Part shown: one piece after another, positions 47,770 through 58,076 of the stretch
Position numbering within the stretch: position 1 is the first letter of the stretch
How the letters are laid out: each line of letters starts with the position of its first letter
Assembly: GCA_005503065.1 (NCBI GenBank)
Contig: SCOE01000022.1
Span: forward strand, 31,842 to 95,841
Reading direction: 5' to 3'
DNA: 64,000 bases
Source of the DNA: Comamonadaceae bacterium ALPHA2B
Lineage (GTDB): Bacteria; Pseudomonadota; Gammaproteobacteria; Burkholderiales; Burkholderiaceae_C
Made by a program: the position numbers and the translations under genes
Notes under the pieces: model-generated
Databases searched by the model: none
Told to the model about the DNA's origin: nothing
What the model saw: only the letters and a program-made list of their open reading frames with translations

Positions 47770-48750
47770 TCAGTCCAGGGTGAGCTTCTGCTTCTGCACG
47801 ACCTGCTTGTACACGTCGTACTCGGCCTTGATCTGGTCGGCGAACTGCTGCGGCGTGTTGGCCACGATGATCGAGCCGGTGTCCTCGATGCGCTTCTTGA
47901 CGGCCGGGTCTTCCAGTGCCTTCTTCGTGCCCGCGTTGATCTTGTCGACGACTTCCTTGGGCAGGTTCTTGGGGCCGAGGATGCCGTAGTAGGCCATGCG
48001 GTTCACCGGCTCCAGCCCCACCTCCTTGAAGGTGGGCACGTCGGGCAGGTCCTTCAGGCGCTGCGGCGCGGCCACGACGATCGGCACCAGCTTGCCGGCC
48101 TTGATGAAGGGCAGCGCCGAGGGCAGGTTGTCGAAGATGATCGGCACCTGGCCGGCCACCACGTCGTTCAGCGCGGGGCCCGCGCCGCGATAGGGGATGT
48201 GCGTGACGAAGGTGTTCGTCATGCTCTTGTACAGCTCCATGAGCAGGTGGCCGATGCCGCCCGTGCCCGACGAGCCGTACGAATACTTGCCCGGGCTCTT
48301 CTTCAGCTCGGCGATGAAGGCGGCGTAGTCCTTGGCCGGGAAGTTCGGATTCACCGCGATCACGTTGGGCGTGGCCGCGATGTTGATGATGGGCGTGAAG
48401 TCGGTGATCGGGTTGTACGGCGTCTTGGGGTTGATGGCCGGGTTGGCCGCCGTGCTCGAGACCGTCGCCACGCCGAGCTTGTAGCCATCGGGCGCAGCGC
48501 GCGAGGTTTCGAGCGCGCCGACGGCACCGCCGCCGCCGGCCTTGTTGATCACCACGACCGGCTGGCCCAGCACCTTGCCGAGCGGGTCGGCGACCACACG
48601 GCCCACGATGTCGGTGGTGCCACCGGGCGCGAAGGGCACCTGCAGTTCGATCGGCTTGTCCGGATAGCCCTGGGCGAAGGCGGCGGGCGCCGCGACCAGC
48701 GCGGCGAGCATGGCGCTGCCGGCGAGGGCATTCCATTGGCGACGTTGCAT
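47770..48750 (-). CDS. Bug/TctC-family periplasmic solute-binding protein
   Basis: 326 residues from the ATG at 48750 (AAGGAG about 10 bases upstream). Signal peptide AMLAALVAAPAAFA-QG. Family segments IELQVPFAPGGTTDIVGRVV, VVINKAGGGGAVGALETSR and HIPYRGAGPALNDVVAGQVP. Monocistronic by its own terminator and large upstream gap. Third orphan carboxylate receptor in 5 kb. Confidence 0.93.
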   Translation of the reverse strand: MQRRQWNALAGSAMLAALVAAPAAFAQGYPDKPIELQVPFAPGGTTDIVGRVVADPLGKVLGQPVVVINKAGGGGAVGALETSRAAPDGYKLGVATVSSTAANPAINPKTPYNPITDFTPIINIAATPNVIAVNPNFPAKDYAAFIAELKKSPGKYSYGSSGTGGIGHLLMELYKSMTNTFVTHIPYRGAGPALNDVVAGQVPIIFDNLPSALPFIKAGKLVPIVVAAPQRLKDLPDVPTFKEVGLEPVNRMAYYGILGPKNLPKEVVDKINAGTKKALEDPAVKKRIEDTGSIIVANTPQQFADQIKAEYDVYKQVVQKQKLTLD

Positions 48751-48945
48751 CGTCAAAACTCCTTGTGTCTTGAGTGGGAAGTGCACTTGAAACCAAATGC
48801 ACAGGACCGCGCATGCTAATTGCTGCCCCGCGGCCCCCTGCCCCAGGATTACCCACAAGTCCCATGGAAATGCGGCAATCGCCTACGCCACCGCCTTGCG
48901 CCCGCGCGTTCCGGATGCGAAAGGACGCTCCGATATGCTCGGCCG

Positions 48946-49851
48946 GTGAACCATGCGCAGCTCCTCGTCCCCGACTTCTCCCTCATCGCCTGCGGGTGGC
49001 TGCTGTGCCGCTACACCGCGCTCGACCGCCGCGTGTGGGACCAGGTCGAGAGCCTCGTCTACTACTTTCTCTTTCCCGTGCTGCTGTTCCACTCGATCGT
49101 GCGCAGCCCGATCGACTTCGGCACCACCTCGCACCTGCTCGCGGCGGGCGTGGGCATCGGGCTGGCGGGCATCGCACTGGCCTATGCCCTGCCCTTCCTG
49201 CCCGCCATCGGGCGCCGCATCGACCGGCGCGACCACGCGGCCAGCGTGCAGATCGCGTTCCGCTTCAACTCCTTCATCTGCCTGACGATGGCCGAGCGCC
49301 TGGCCGGCGCCGAGGGGCTGCTCATGATCGCCGTGCTGATCGGCGTGTGCGTGCCGCTGATGAACGTGGCGGCCGTGTGGCCGATGGCACGCCATGGCCA
49401 GTCGGGCTTCCTGCGGCAACTGGCGCGCAACCCGCTGATCATCGCCACCGCGACCGGCCTCGTGGCGAACCTGCTGGGCCTGCGCATCCCGGGCTGGCTC
49501 GAGCCCGCGGTGTCGCGCATCGGTGCCGCCTCGCTGGCCCTGGGGCTGCTGGCCGCCGGTGCGGGCATGCAATTCGCCAGCCTGGCGCGCGGCAAGCTGC
49601 TGGCGGTGTCGGTGCTGGCGATCCGCCACCTCGTGCTGCCGCTGATCGCCTGGGGCCTGGCGCTCGCGCTGCGCCTGCCGCCGGCGCAGGGCGCGGTGCT
49701 GATGGCCTTCTCGGCCGTGCCGACCGCCTCGAGCGCCTACGTGCTGGCCGCGCGCATGGGCTACAACGGGCCCTTCGTCGCGGGGCTCGTCACGCTGTCG
49801 ACGCTGCTGGGCATGCTCAGCCTGCCCTTCGCGCTCAGCCTGCCGCGCTGA
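48946..49851 (+). CDS. AEC (auxin efflux carrier) family transporter
   Basis: 301 residues from a GTG at 48946. About ten hydrophobic segments; characteristic parts are VNHAQLLVPDFSLIACGWLL, VESLVYYFLFPVLLFHSIV, RNPLIIATATGLVANLLGL and the C-terminal AVPTASSAYVLAARMGYNG. Probably exports or imports organic acids. A TATGCT hexamer is 6 bases before the GTG with no Shine-Dalgarno, implying a leaderless message. Confidence 0.88.
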   Translation: MNHAQLLVPDFSLIACGWLLCRYTALDRRVWDQVESLVYYFLFPVLLFHSIVRSPIDFGTTSHLLAAGVGIGLAGIALAYALPFLPAIGRRIDRRDHAASVQIAFRFNSFICLTMAERLAGAEGLLMIAVLIGVCVPLMNVAAVWPMARHGQSGFLRQLARNPLIIATATGLVANLLGLRIPGWLEPAVSRIGAASLALGLLAAGAGMQFASLARGKLLAVSVLAIRHLVLPLIAWGLALALRLPPAQGAVLMAFSAVPTASSAYVLAARMGYNGPFVAGLVTLSTLLGMLSLPFALSLPR

Positions 49852-49860
49852 TCCCTTTTC

Positions 49861-49922
49861 CTTGAACGAAAAGTGCCCGCAGCGCCCGCCGAACGGGCGC
49901 GATCAGCTATGGTTTCGATAGC
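49861..49922 (-). repeat. GCTA-type interspersed repeat, copy H (3' end of queG)
   Basis: On the minus strand GCTATCGAAACCATAGCTGA then GCGCCCG...GGGCGCTGCGGGCACTTTTCG. The first 16 bases encode the last residues of QueG, and the TAG inside CCATAGCTG is the stop codon. Confidence 0.85.
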
Positions 49923-51004
49923 GATCTGGCCTGCGCCAGACCCCAGTGCACGTGCTCGCGCACCAGCGCATCGGGGTGCTCGCGGCGCGTGGCCAGCGCC
50001 TGCGCGGCGGAGGCGTCGCCGCCACGCAGCGCATTGCCCAGCGCGACGGCGATGTTGCGCAGCCAGCGCAGGTGGCCGATGCGGCGGATCGGGCCGCCTT
50101 CGGTGCGATGCAGGAAGGTCGGCTCGTCCCAGTCAAACAGCGCGGCCAGCGACTGGCCCGCAAGGCCCGGGCGCACGTCGAAATCGGCCAGCGTGCCGCG
50201 CTGCGCGAACTTGTTCCAGGGGCAGGCCAGTTGGCAGTCGTCGCAGCCGTAGATGCGGTTGCCCATTCGCGGGCGCAGCTCGAGCGGGATGGCGCCCGCG
50301 TGCTCGATCGTGAGGTAGGAAATGCAGCGCCGCGCGTCGAGCCGGCCGGGCGCGAGGATGGCTTGCGTGGGGCACACGTCCATGCAGGCGCGGCAGCTGC
50401 CGCAGTGCGCGCTGACCGGCTCGCTGTGCGGCAACGCGAGGTCGACGTAGATCTCGCCGAGGAAGAACATCGAACCGGCCTCCCGGTCCAGCACCAGCGT
50501 GTGCTTGCCGCGCCAGCCCTGCCCGCTGCGTGCGGCGAGCTCGGCCTCGAGCACCGGGGCCGAGTCGGTGAAGACGCGGTGCCCGAAGGGTCCCAGTTCC
50601 TGCGCGATGCGGTCGGCCAGGCGCTGCAGGCGCGCGCGCATCACCTTGTGGTAGTCCCGCCCGCGGGCGTAGGTCGACACGACCCCCTCGCCGGGCCGTT
50701 TCAGCCGTGCCCATTCCACGGCCTGCCAGTCGGGCGGCGTTTCGCGCGGCAGGTAGTTCATGCGCGCGGTGATCACGCTCACCGTGCCCGGAACGAGCTC
50801 GGCAGGCCGCGCCCGACGCATGCCATGCGCGGCCATGTAGTCCATTTCGCCGTGGAAGCCGTTGTCCAGCCACTGGCGCAGGCCGGGCTCGGCGCTCGAC
50901 AGGTCGATGCCCGCCACACCGATTTGGGAGAATCCCAGTTCCCGCGCCCACGCATTGATGTGAGCCACGAGTTTCCGAGTGACGAGTTGAGTGCCGACGA
51001 CCAC
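49907..51004 (-). CDS. queG: Epoxyqueuosine reductase
   Basis: 365 residues from the GTG at 51004. Cobalamin/Fe-S enzyme that reduces epoxyqueuosine to queuosine in tRNA. Two 4Fe-4S clusters: CGSCRACMDVCPTQAIL and CDDCQLACPWNKF. Also RDYHKVMRARLQRLADRIA and GKHTLVLDREAGSMFFLGE. GTG at 51004 is preferred because a TACAAT hexamer lies 6 bases before it; a GTG at 50968 is the alternative. The C-terminal SLSKP and stop codon derive from a GCTA-family repeat. Divergent from tsaE, as in E. coli. Confidence 0.92.
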   Translation of the reverse strand: MVVGTQLVTRKLVAHINAWARELGFSQIGVAGIDLSSAEPGLRQWLDNGFHGEMDYMAAHGMRRARPAELVPGTVSVITARMNYLPRETPPDWQAVEWARLKRPGEGVVSTYARGRDYHKVMRARLQRLADRIAQELGPFGHRVFTDSAPVLEAELAARSGQGWRGKHTLVLDREAGSMFFLGEIYVDLALPHSEPVSAHCGSCRACMDVCPTQAILAPGRLDARRCISYLTIEHAGAIPLELRPRMGNRIYGCDDCQLACPWNKFAQRGTLADFDVRPGLAGQSLAALFDWDEPTFLHRTEGGPIRRIGHLRWLRNIAVALGNALRGGDASAAQALATRREHPDALVREHVHWGLAQARSLSKP

Positions 51005-51010
51005 CCATCG

Positions 51011-51016
51011 ATTGTA
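51011..51016 (-). promoter_or_regulatory. -10 hexamer of queG, leaderless configuration
   Basis: TACAAT on the minus strand, 6 bases before the GTG at 51004. Confidence 0.45.
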
Positions 51017-51043
51017 GGAACGCCTCCGCCCGCGACTGCGACC

Positions 51044-51505
51044 GTGCAGTGGCGAGACGAGGACGACACCGACCGCTTCGCGCAGCACCTGGCCGCCGCG
51101 CACGCGCTGCGCGACGCCTTCATCACCCTGCATGGCGAACTGGGCGCGGGCAAGACCACCTTCGTGCGCCATCTGCTTCGCGCGCTCGGCGTCACGGGCC
51201 GCATCAAGAGCCCCACCTACGCGGTGGTGGAACCGCACGCCGCAGCGGGCGGGCTGGCGGTTCACCACTTCGACTTCTACCGCTTCGGCGACCCGCGCGA
51301 GTGGGACGACGCCGGCTTCCGCGACATCTTCGCGGCCCCGGGGCTCAAGCTGGCCGAATGGCCAAACAATGCCGCGGGGCGCATCCCGGTTGCGGACCTT
51401 GCTATTAAAATAGAAGCAATGAGCGACGACGATCTCCGTACTGTCACGTTGCACGCCCACACTGCGCGCGGACGCGAACTGCTGGCTGCCGCCACCGCTG
51501 CATGA
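51044..51505 (+). CDS. tsaE: tRNA threonylcarbamoyladenosine biosynthesis ATPase TsaE
   Basis: 153 residues from the GTG at 51044, equal in length to E. coli TsaE. Walker A GELGAGKTTFVRHLLRALG, then KSPTYAVVEPH and HFDFYRFGDPREWDDAGF. Needed with TsaB/D for the t6A37 modification of tRNA. A longer start (GTG 50960) would add 28 codons that have poor third-position GC and overlap queG, so it is disfavoured. Near the C-terminus LAIKIEAM is encoded by a partial GCTA repeat. Confidence 0.9.
   Translation: MQWRDEDDTDRFAQHLAAAHALRDAFITLHGELGAGKTTFVRHLLRALGVTGRIKSPTYAVVEPHAAAGGLAVHHFDFYRFGDPREWDDAGFRDIFAAPGLKLAEWPNNAAGRIPVADLAIKIEAMSDDDLRTVTLHAHTARGRELLAAATAA
51401..51424 (+). repeat. GCTA-type interspersed repeat, copy E (partial, inside tsaE, sense)
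   Basis: GCTATTAAAATAGAAGCAAT matches the left half of the repeat; the right half has diverged or was never present. Frame as in miaA and NR kinase. Confidence 0.5.
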
Positions 51506-51566
51506 GCCGCCGCCCGGCCGCTCCGAAGGGGGCTCGCACCGCAGCGCGTTGCGCGGAGATTATTCA

Positions 51567-53087
51567 ATGAGCCGAACCGACGATCTCCCCTCCCCCTCTG
51601 CCAACGCCGCCGCGCGCCGCCAGCTGCTCAAGGCCGGCACGCTGGTGCTGCTGCTGGGCGCGCAGCAGATCGCACGCGGCGCCACCATCGTCGCCGTGCG
51701 CGTGTGGCCCGCCAACGACTACACGCGCATCACCATCGAATCCGACGGCCGGCTGCAGACGCAGCAACTGGTCGTCGGCAGCCCGCCGCGGCTGGCCGTG
51801 GACATCAAGGGCATCGACCTCAACCCCGCCCTGCGCGACCTGGTGGGCAAGGTGCGGCCCGACGACCCCTACATCGCCGGGCTGCGCGTAGGGCAGAACG
51901 CCCCCTCGGTCGTGCGCATCGTGTTCGACCTCAAGCAGGCCGTGCTGCCGCAGGTCTTCTCGCTGGCGCCGATCGCCGCCTACCGCGACCGGCTGGTGCT
52001 GGATCTGTATCCCGCGCAGGCGGTCGATCCGCTGGAGTCGCTGATCGCCGAACGCCTGCGCGACACGCGCGGCGGCGGCAGCGACACCGCCGTGGCCGGC
52101 GTGGCGCCTCGCGAGCTCGCCCGCCCCGGCGAGGCGCCGCCACCGGTGCGCCCCGCCGCCCCGGCGGCAGATCCGCTGGGCGAGCTGATGGCGCAGCAGT
52201 CCATGAAGCCGTCGCCACCGGCCGGCCCTGCCGCGCGCGAGACGCCGAACCTCGTGGCGCCCGCCCCGCTGCCGCCCGTGGTCGGCACCGCGCCGGTGCG
52301 GCCCGCGCCGGCGCCCGCGCCCCCGCGGCCGGTGCCCAACACGGCCACGGCCAGCCGCACCGACCGGATCATCATCGTCGCGCTCGATCCGGGCCACGGC
52401 GGGGAAGACCCCGGCGCCATGGGCCCCGCCGGCACGCGTGAGAAGGACATCGTGCTGCAGGTCGCCCACCGCCTGCGCGACCGCATCAACGCGGCCAGCG
52501 TGAACGGCAATCCGATGCGCGCCTTCCTCACGCGCGATGCCGACTTCTTCGTGCCGCTGCACGTGCGCGTGCAGAAGGCGCGGCGCGTGCAAGCCGACCT
52601 GTTCGTGAGCATCCATGCCGACGCCTTCACCACGCCGGCCGCGCGCGGTGCCAGCGTGTTCGCGCTGAGCCAGAGCGGTGCATCCAGCAGCGCCGCGCGC
52701 TGGCTGGCCAACAAGGAAAACCAGGCCGACCGCGTCGGCGGCGTCAACGTGGGCGGGCACGAGGCCCAGGTGCAGCGCGCGCTGTTCGACATGAGCACCA
52801 CCGCGCAGATCAACGACAGCCTCAGGCTGGGCACGGCGATGCTGGGCGAGATCAAGGGCATCGGCGCACGGCTGCACAAGGGCAGCGTCGAGCAGGCCGG
52901 CTTTGCGGTGCTCAAGGCACCCGATATCCCGAGCGTGCTGGTCGAAACCGCCTTCATCAGCAATCCCGAGGAAGAGGCCAAGCTGCGCACCGTCGCCTAC
53001 CAGGAAGACCTGGCCGACGCGCTGATGCGCGGCATCCAGCGCTATTTCGCACAGAACCCGCCGCTGGCACGCAGCCGGCAGCTGTGA
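51567..53087 (+). CDS. amiC: N-acetylmuramoyl-L-alanine amidase AmiC
   Basis: 506 residues. Twin-arginine-type signal (ARRQLLKAGTLVLLLGA) as in E. coli AmiC, an N-terminal AMIN domain (VRVWPANDYTRITIESDGRL, about residues 45-155), a long Pro/Ala-rich linker, and the Zn-dependent Amidase_3 domain (ALDPGHGGEDPGAMGP, DLFVSIHADAF, VLVETAFISNPEEEAKL). Cleaves septal peptidoglycan during daughter-cell separation. Follows tsaE by 61 bp, like the tsaE-amiB pair of E. coli. Confidence 0.94.
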   Translation: MSRTDDLPSPSANAAARRQLLKAGTLVLLLGAQQIARGATIVAVRVWPANDYTRITIESDGRLQTQQLVVGSPPRLAVDIKGIDLNPALRDLVGKVRPDDPYIAGLRVGQNAPSVVRIVFDLKQAVLPQVFSLAPIAAYRDRLVLDLYPAQAVDPLESLIAERLRDTRGGGSDTAVAGVAPRELARPGEAPPPVRPAAPAADPLGELMAQQSMKPSPPAGPAARETPNLVAPAPLPPVVGTAPVRPAPAPAPPRPVPNTATASRTDRIIIVALDPGHGGEDPGAMGPAGTREKDIVLQVAHRLRDRINAASVNGNPMRAFLTRDADFFVPLHVRVQKARRVQADLFVSIHADAFTTPAARGASVFALSQSGASSSAARWLANKENQADRVGGVNVGGHEAQVQRALFDMSTTAQINDSLRLGTAMLGEIKGIGARLHKGSVEQAGFAVLKAPDIPSVLVETAFISNPEEEAKLRTVAYQEDLADALMRGIQRYFAQNPPLARSRQL

Positions 53088-53241
53088 AAGTCCGGTGCGC
53101 CTTTGGCGCGCAAGGCGCCTAGGCGCTGCCGCACATCCCGCGGCCCTTGCCGTCGCACAGGGGCCATCGGCGGGTTCCTACACCCCCGCCGAGGCCTCGT
53201 TGCGCAAGATGTGTCCATCCTCAAACAGAAAGGTGGACCAC

Positions 53242-53532
53242 ATGATCAAGTCGCGTTATTGGATTGCTGCAGCGGCCGCCTCGTCGGTCATGGCATTGGC
53301 GGGCTGCGCGAGCGGCCCCAATCAGAATCTGGGCACCGGCATCGGCGCCCTCGGCGGTGCTGCAGTGGGGCATGCCATCGGCGGCAACACCGGCTCCACC
53401 CTGGGCGGTGCGGCCATCGGCGGCATCATCGGCAACCAGGTCGGCCGCAACGTCGACGAGCGCAACTACTACAACCAGCAGCAGTACTACCAGCCCGGTT
53501 CGTACTACCCGAACAACGGCCCGCGCTACTGA
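53242..53532 (+). CDS. Small glycine-zipper lipoprotein
   Basis: 96 residues. Lipobox ALAGC with Cys22, a glycine zipper (GIGALGGAAVGHAIGGNTG and LGGAAIGGIIGNQVG), and a Tyr/Gln/Asn-rich tail (NYYNQQQYYQPGSYY). Related to OsmB/YMGG-type outer-membrane glycine-zipper lipoproteins. Start at 53242 has AGGTGG upstream. Followed by a strong terminator. Confidence 0.85.
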   Translation: MIKSRYWIAAAAASSVMALAGCASGPNQNLGTGIGALGGAAVGHAIGGNTGSTLGGAAIGGIIGNQVGRNVDERNYYNQQQYYQPGSYYPNNGPRY

Positions 53533-53545
53533 GCACCGTTGACAG

Positions 53546-53585
53546 GAAAAAAAAGGCGCGCCCGTGGGCGCGCCTTTTCTTCTTC
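53546..53585. terminator. Bidirectional intrinsic terminator
   Basis: AAAAAAAAGGCGCGCCC-GT-GGGCGCGCCTTTTCTTCTT: long perfect stem with A and T tracts, between the glycine-zipper lipoprotein and dedA, which converge here. Confidence 0.9.
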
Positions 53586-53596
53586 TTGTGCCGCGC

Positions 53597-54253
53597 TCAG
53601 GCCGTCGGCGCCGCCTTGGCTGCGCGCGAGCCGCGCCATGCGCCGAAGATCGCGATCAGCCCCGGCACGATGATCAGCGCCCAGATGATCTTGTCCAGGT
53701 GCTCCTTCACGAAGGGCAGGTTGCCGAAGAAGTAGCCGGCCGTGCAGATGCCGATCACCCACAACAGCGCGCCGCCCACGTTGTAGGCCGTGAACTTGGC
53801 ACGGCCCATGGCCGCCACGCCTGCGACGAAGGGGGCGAAGGTGCGGATGAAGGGCATGAAGCGCGCCAGCACGATGGTGATGCCGCCGTAGCGCTCGTAG
53901 AAGGCATGCGCCTGGTCGAAGGCCTTCTTGTTGAAGAAGCGGGAGTTTTCCCACTGGAAGACCTTGGGGCCGAAATAGCGGCCGATGCTGAAGTTGCACT
54001 GGTCGCCCAGCACCGCCGCGACGATGAGGATCGGCACGGCCAGCCCGTAGCTCATCAGCCCCGCGCCGCACAGCGCACCCACGATGAAGAGCAGGGAGTC
54101 GCCGGGGAGGAAGGGCATCACCACCACGCCCGTCTCGACGAACACGATCAGGAAAAGCAGCGCGTACACCCAAGGCCCGTAGGCGACGACGAAGGCCTCC
54201 AGGTGCTTGTCGACGTGGAGGATGAAATCGATGAGGAAGGCGACGATGTCCAT
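53597..54253 (-). CDS. DedA family inner-membrane protein
   Basis: 218 residues. DedA/SNARE-associated (VTT) domain: VVMPFLPGDSLLFIVGALCG (the FxPG motif), GDQCNFSIGRYFGPKV, FYERYGGITIVLARFMPFIR and FVAGVAAMGRAKFTAYNVGG. DedA proteins are implicated in undecaprenyl-phosphate and phospholipid translocation and envelope homeostasis. Divergent from the GNAT gene with only 23 bp between starts. Confidence 0.93.
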   Translation of the reverse strand: MDIVAFLIDFILHVDKHLEAFVVAYGPWVYALLFLIVFVETGVVVMPFLPGDSLLFIVGALCGAGLMSYGLAVPILIVAAVLGDQCNFSIGRYFGPKVFQWENSRFFNKKAFDQAHAFYERYGGITIVLARFMPFIRTFAPFVAGVAAMGRAKFTAYNVGGALLWVIGICTAGYFFGNLPFVKEHLDKIIWALIIVPGLIAIFGAWRGSRAAKAAPTA

Positions 54254-54276
54254 GGGGCTGGCATTATCCCGGGGCC

Positions 54277-54804
54277 ATGACCGCCGCCTCCCTGAATTCC
54301 CCGTTCCTGATCCGGCCCCTCGAAGCCGCCGACTGGCCCGCCGTGTGGGCGCTGCTGGCGCCCACCTTCGCCCGTGCCGACACCTACAGCTACCCGCCCG
54401 ACATCTCCAAGACCGCCGCGCACGCGGCCTGGGTCGAGGCGCCTGCCGCCAGCTTCGTGGCCTGCGACGGGGACGGCACGGTCCTGGGCACCTACTGCAT
54501 CAAGCCCAACCAGCCCGGCCAGGGTGCCCACGTGGGCAACTGCGGCTACGTGACGGCCGACGCGGCGCGCGGGCGCGGCGTGGCGGCGGCGATGTGCGAG
54601 CACTCGCAGGACCAGGCGCTCCGGATGGGTTTTCGCGCCATGCAGTTCAACTTCGTCGTGTCCACCAACGTGGGTGCGGTGCGGCTGTGGCAGCGCCTGG
54701 GGTTTTCCATCGTGGGCACGCTGCCCGGTGCATTCCGGCACCCGACGCGCGGGTACGTCGATGCTTACGTGATGTTCAAGACCCTGGTGGACACCGGCTC
54801 CTAG
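54277..54804 (+). CDS. GNAT-family N-acetyltransferase
   Basis: 175 residues. Acetyl-CoA-binding region VGNCGYVTADAARGRGVAAA with the R/QxxGxG/A motif, and the beta-bulge strand MQFNFVVSTNVGAVRLWQRL followed by GFSIVGTLPGAFRH. Acceptor unknown. A TATCCC hexamer overlaps the dedA -10 on the other strand, 6 bases before the ATG. Its TAG stop is part of the mutL -10 hexamer. Confidence 0.88.
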   Translation: MTAASLNSPFLIRPLEAADWPAVWALLAPTFARADTYSYPPDISKTAAHAAWVEAPAASFVACDGDGTVLGTYCIKPNQPGQGAHVGNCGYVTADAARGRGVAAAMCEHSQDQALRMGFRAMQFNFVVSTNVGAVRLWQRLGFSIVGTLPGAFRHPTRGYVDAYVMFKTLVDTGS

Positions 54805-54807
54805 AAT
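54802..54807 (+). promoter_or_regulatory. -10 hexamer of mutL, leaderless configuration
   Basis: TAGAAT starts at the stop codon of the GNAT gene and ends 7 bases before the mutL GTG. Confidence 0.45.
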
Positions 54808-54814
54808 CCCTCCG

Positions 54815-56692
<1,878 letters not shown>

Positions 56693-56993
56693 GCCTGCAG
56701 ATCTGTAACCCTTTGCGTGGCGATGCGCCCCGACGGCGTGCCCCCAGGCACCTGAAGGGGGGCTTGCGCTCGGGCACTTCGCGGCTTTTCGCGTCAAATT
56801 CCCGCGCTGAAAGCGGTTACCTCCAGCGACCTACAGGGTTTTCCAGTGTCATCCGACGGGCGGGCACGCCCGTTGCATGCTCCGTTGCAGACGCCGCAGA
56901 GCGTTGTTTCGGGGAGTTACCGGGATGTGGTGTCGGTCCATTCCCGGTCGATCGGTTTGAACTTTTGACCGGCTATCGCTCTCTTTCTGCCCC
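56693..56993. other. 301-bp intergenic region between mutL and the lipoprotein hydrolase
   Basis: No gene seen. It holds a short stem (ACGGGCG-GGCA-CGCCCGT near 56858-56875) and a weak TTGACC at 56966-56971 that could be a -35 for the downstream gene, with no convincing -10. The first 70 bp have the C/G-block character of the hairpin repeats elsewhere but no clear match. Confidence 0.5.
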
Positions 56994-57959
56994 ATGAAAC
57001 GCTGGTCCCTGTTCGCATCGGCCGTCTCGCTCTGTGCTCTGCTCGCGGCCGGTTGCTCGACCCTCGACGAGCGGCAGCGCGAATGGATCTTCCAGCCCAG
57101 CGACCGCAGCTGGGGCAACACCGCCGCCATGACGGCCGGCATGCAGGACGTGTGGATCGACTTCCAGTCCTCGGTGACGGGCCAGCCGGCCCGCCTGCAC
57201 GGCTTGTGGCTGGGCGACGCGCCCATGTCGCCCGACCGCCCGGTGATGCTTTACCTGCACGGTGCACGCTACAACGTCGCCGGCTCGGCCCCTCGCATCC
57301 AGCGCATGCACGAGCTGGGCTTCTCGGTGCTGGCCATCGACTACCGCGGGTTCGGCAAGAGCACCAAGGCCCTGCCGTCGGAAGACTCGGCGCGCGAGGA
57401 CGCCCGCGCTGCCTGGGACTGGCTGGCCGCCAAGTACCCGAAACAGCACCGTTACATCTTCGGCCACTCGCTGGGCGGCGCCATCGGCATCGACCTCGCC
57501 TCGCACGTCAAGGACGAGAGCGGCGTCATCGTCGAGAGCACCTTCACCTCGATCACCGACGTGGTGAGCAGCTTCAAGTGGGGCTGGCTGCCCTTCAGCG
57601 CGCTGGTCACGCAGCGCTTCGAGGCGATCAACAAGGTCAAGACCATCGGCTCGCCGCTGCTGGTGGTGCATGGCTCGAACGACACGCTGATCAACCCGAC
57701 GCTGGGCCGCAAGCTGTACGACGCGGCCACCGGGCCCAAGATGTTCGTGCTGGTCGAGGGTGGCTCGCACCACAACACCAATTCCATCGGCGAAGTGCAG
57801 TACAAGGCCGCGCTGAGCCAGCTCTTCCAGATGAAGGAGCCGGCGCCGGTGCTCGCCAGCGACGAGGCCGCGCCCGTGGCGGTGCCCGCGCCCGCACCGC
57901 GTGCCCCCACCGCGCGCGAGGTCCGCGCTCGCGCGCCGCGGACGATGCAGGCGATCTGA
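56994..57959 (+). CDS. Alpha/beta-hydrolase lipoprotein
   Basis: 321 residues. Lipobox LLAAGC with Cys21. Hydrolase fold: VMLYLHGARYNVAGSAPRIQ, IDYRGFGKSTKALPSEDSA, the nucleophile elbow IFGHSLGGAIGIDLAS, Asp region VVHGSNDTLI and His in EGGSHHNTNS. Similar to the BEM46/YfhR-type membrane-associated hydrolases. The C-terminus is an Ala/Pro-rich tail. Likely periplasmic side of a membrane; substrate unknown. Confidence 0.85.
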   Translation: MKRWSLFASAVSLCALLAAGCSTLDERQREWIFQPSDRSWGNTAAMTAGMQDVWIDFQSSVTGQPARLHGLWLGDAPMSPDRPVMLYLHGARYNVAGSAPRIQRMHELGFSVLAIDYRGFGKSTKALPSEDSAREDARAAWDWLAAKYPKQHRYIFGHSLGGAIGIDLASHVKDESGVIVESTFTSITDVVSSFKWGWLPFSALVTQRFEAINKVKTIGSPLLVVHGSNDTLINPTLGRKLYDAATGPKMFVLVEGGSHHNTNSIGEVQYKAALSQLFQMKEPAPVLASDEAAPVAVPAPAPRAPTAREVRARAPRTMQAI

Positions 57960-58076
57960 ACAGAGGCGAGCGGGCCCGGCACCGCCGCGCACTCCGCCAG
58001 CCTGCACGGTCACGCCGGATTCGTTCACGCCTCCTGAGCGCGGTCGGGCGCCCGCCCATTTGCTACCCTCGGGCCG

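Noticed and set aside
50960..51043. 28-codon N-terminal extension of tsaE
   Set aside because: Poor third-position GC, no ribosome site, overlaps the queG start region, and exceeds family length.
51506..51566. Possible third copy of the 'CCCGGCNAAGCCGG' repeat between tsaE and amiC
   Set aside because: Only a short CCGAAGGGGG block is similar; too little to claim family membership.
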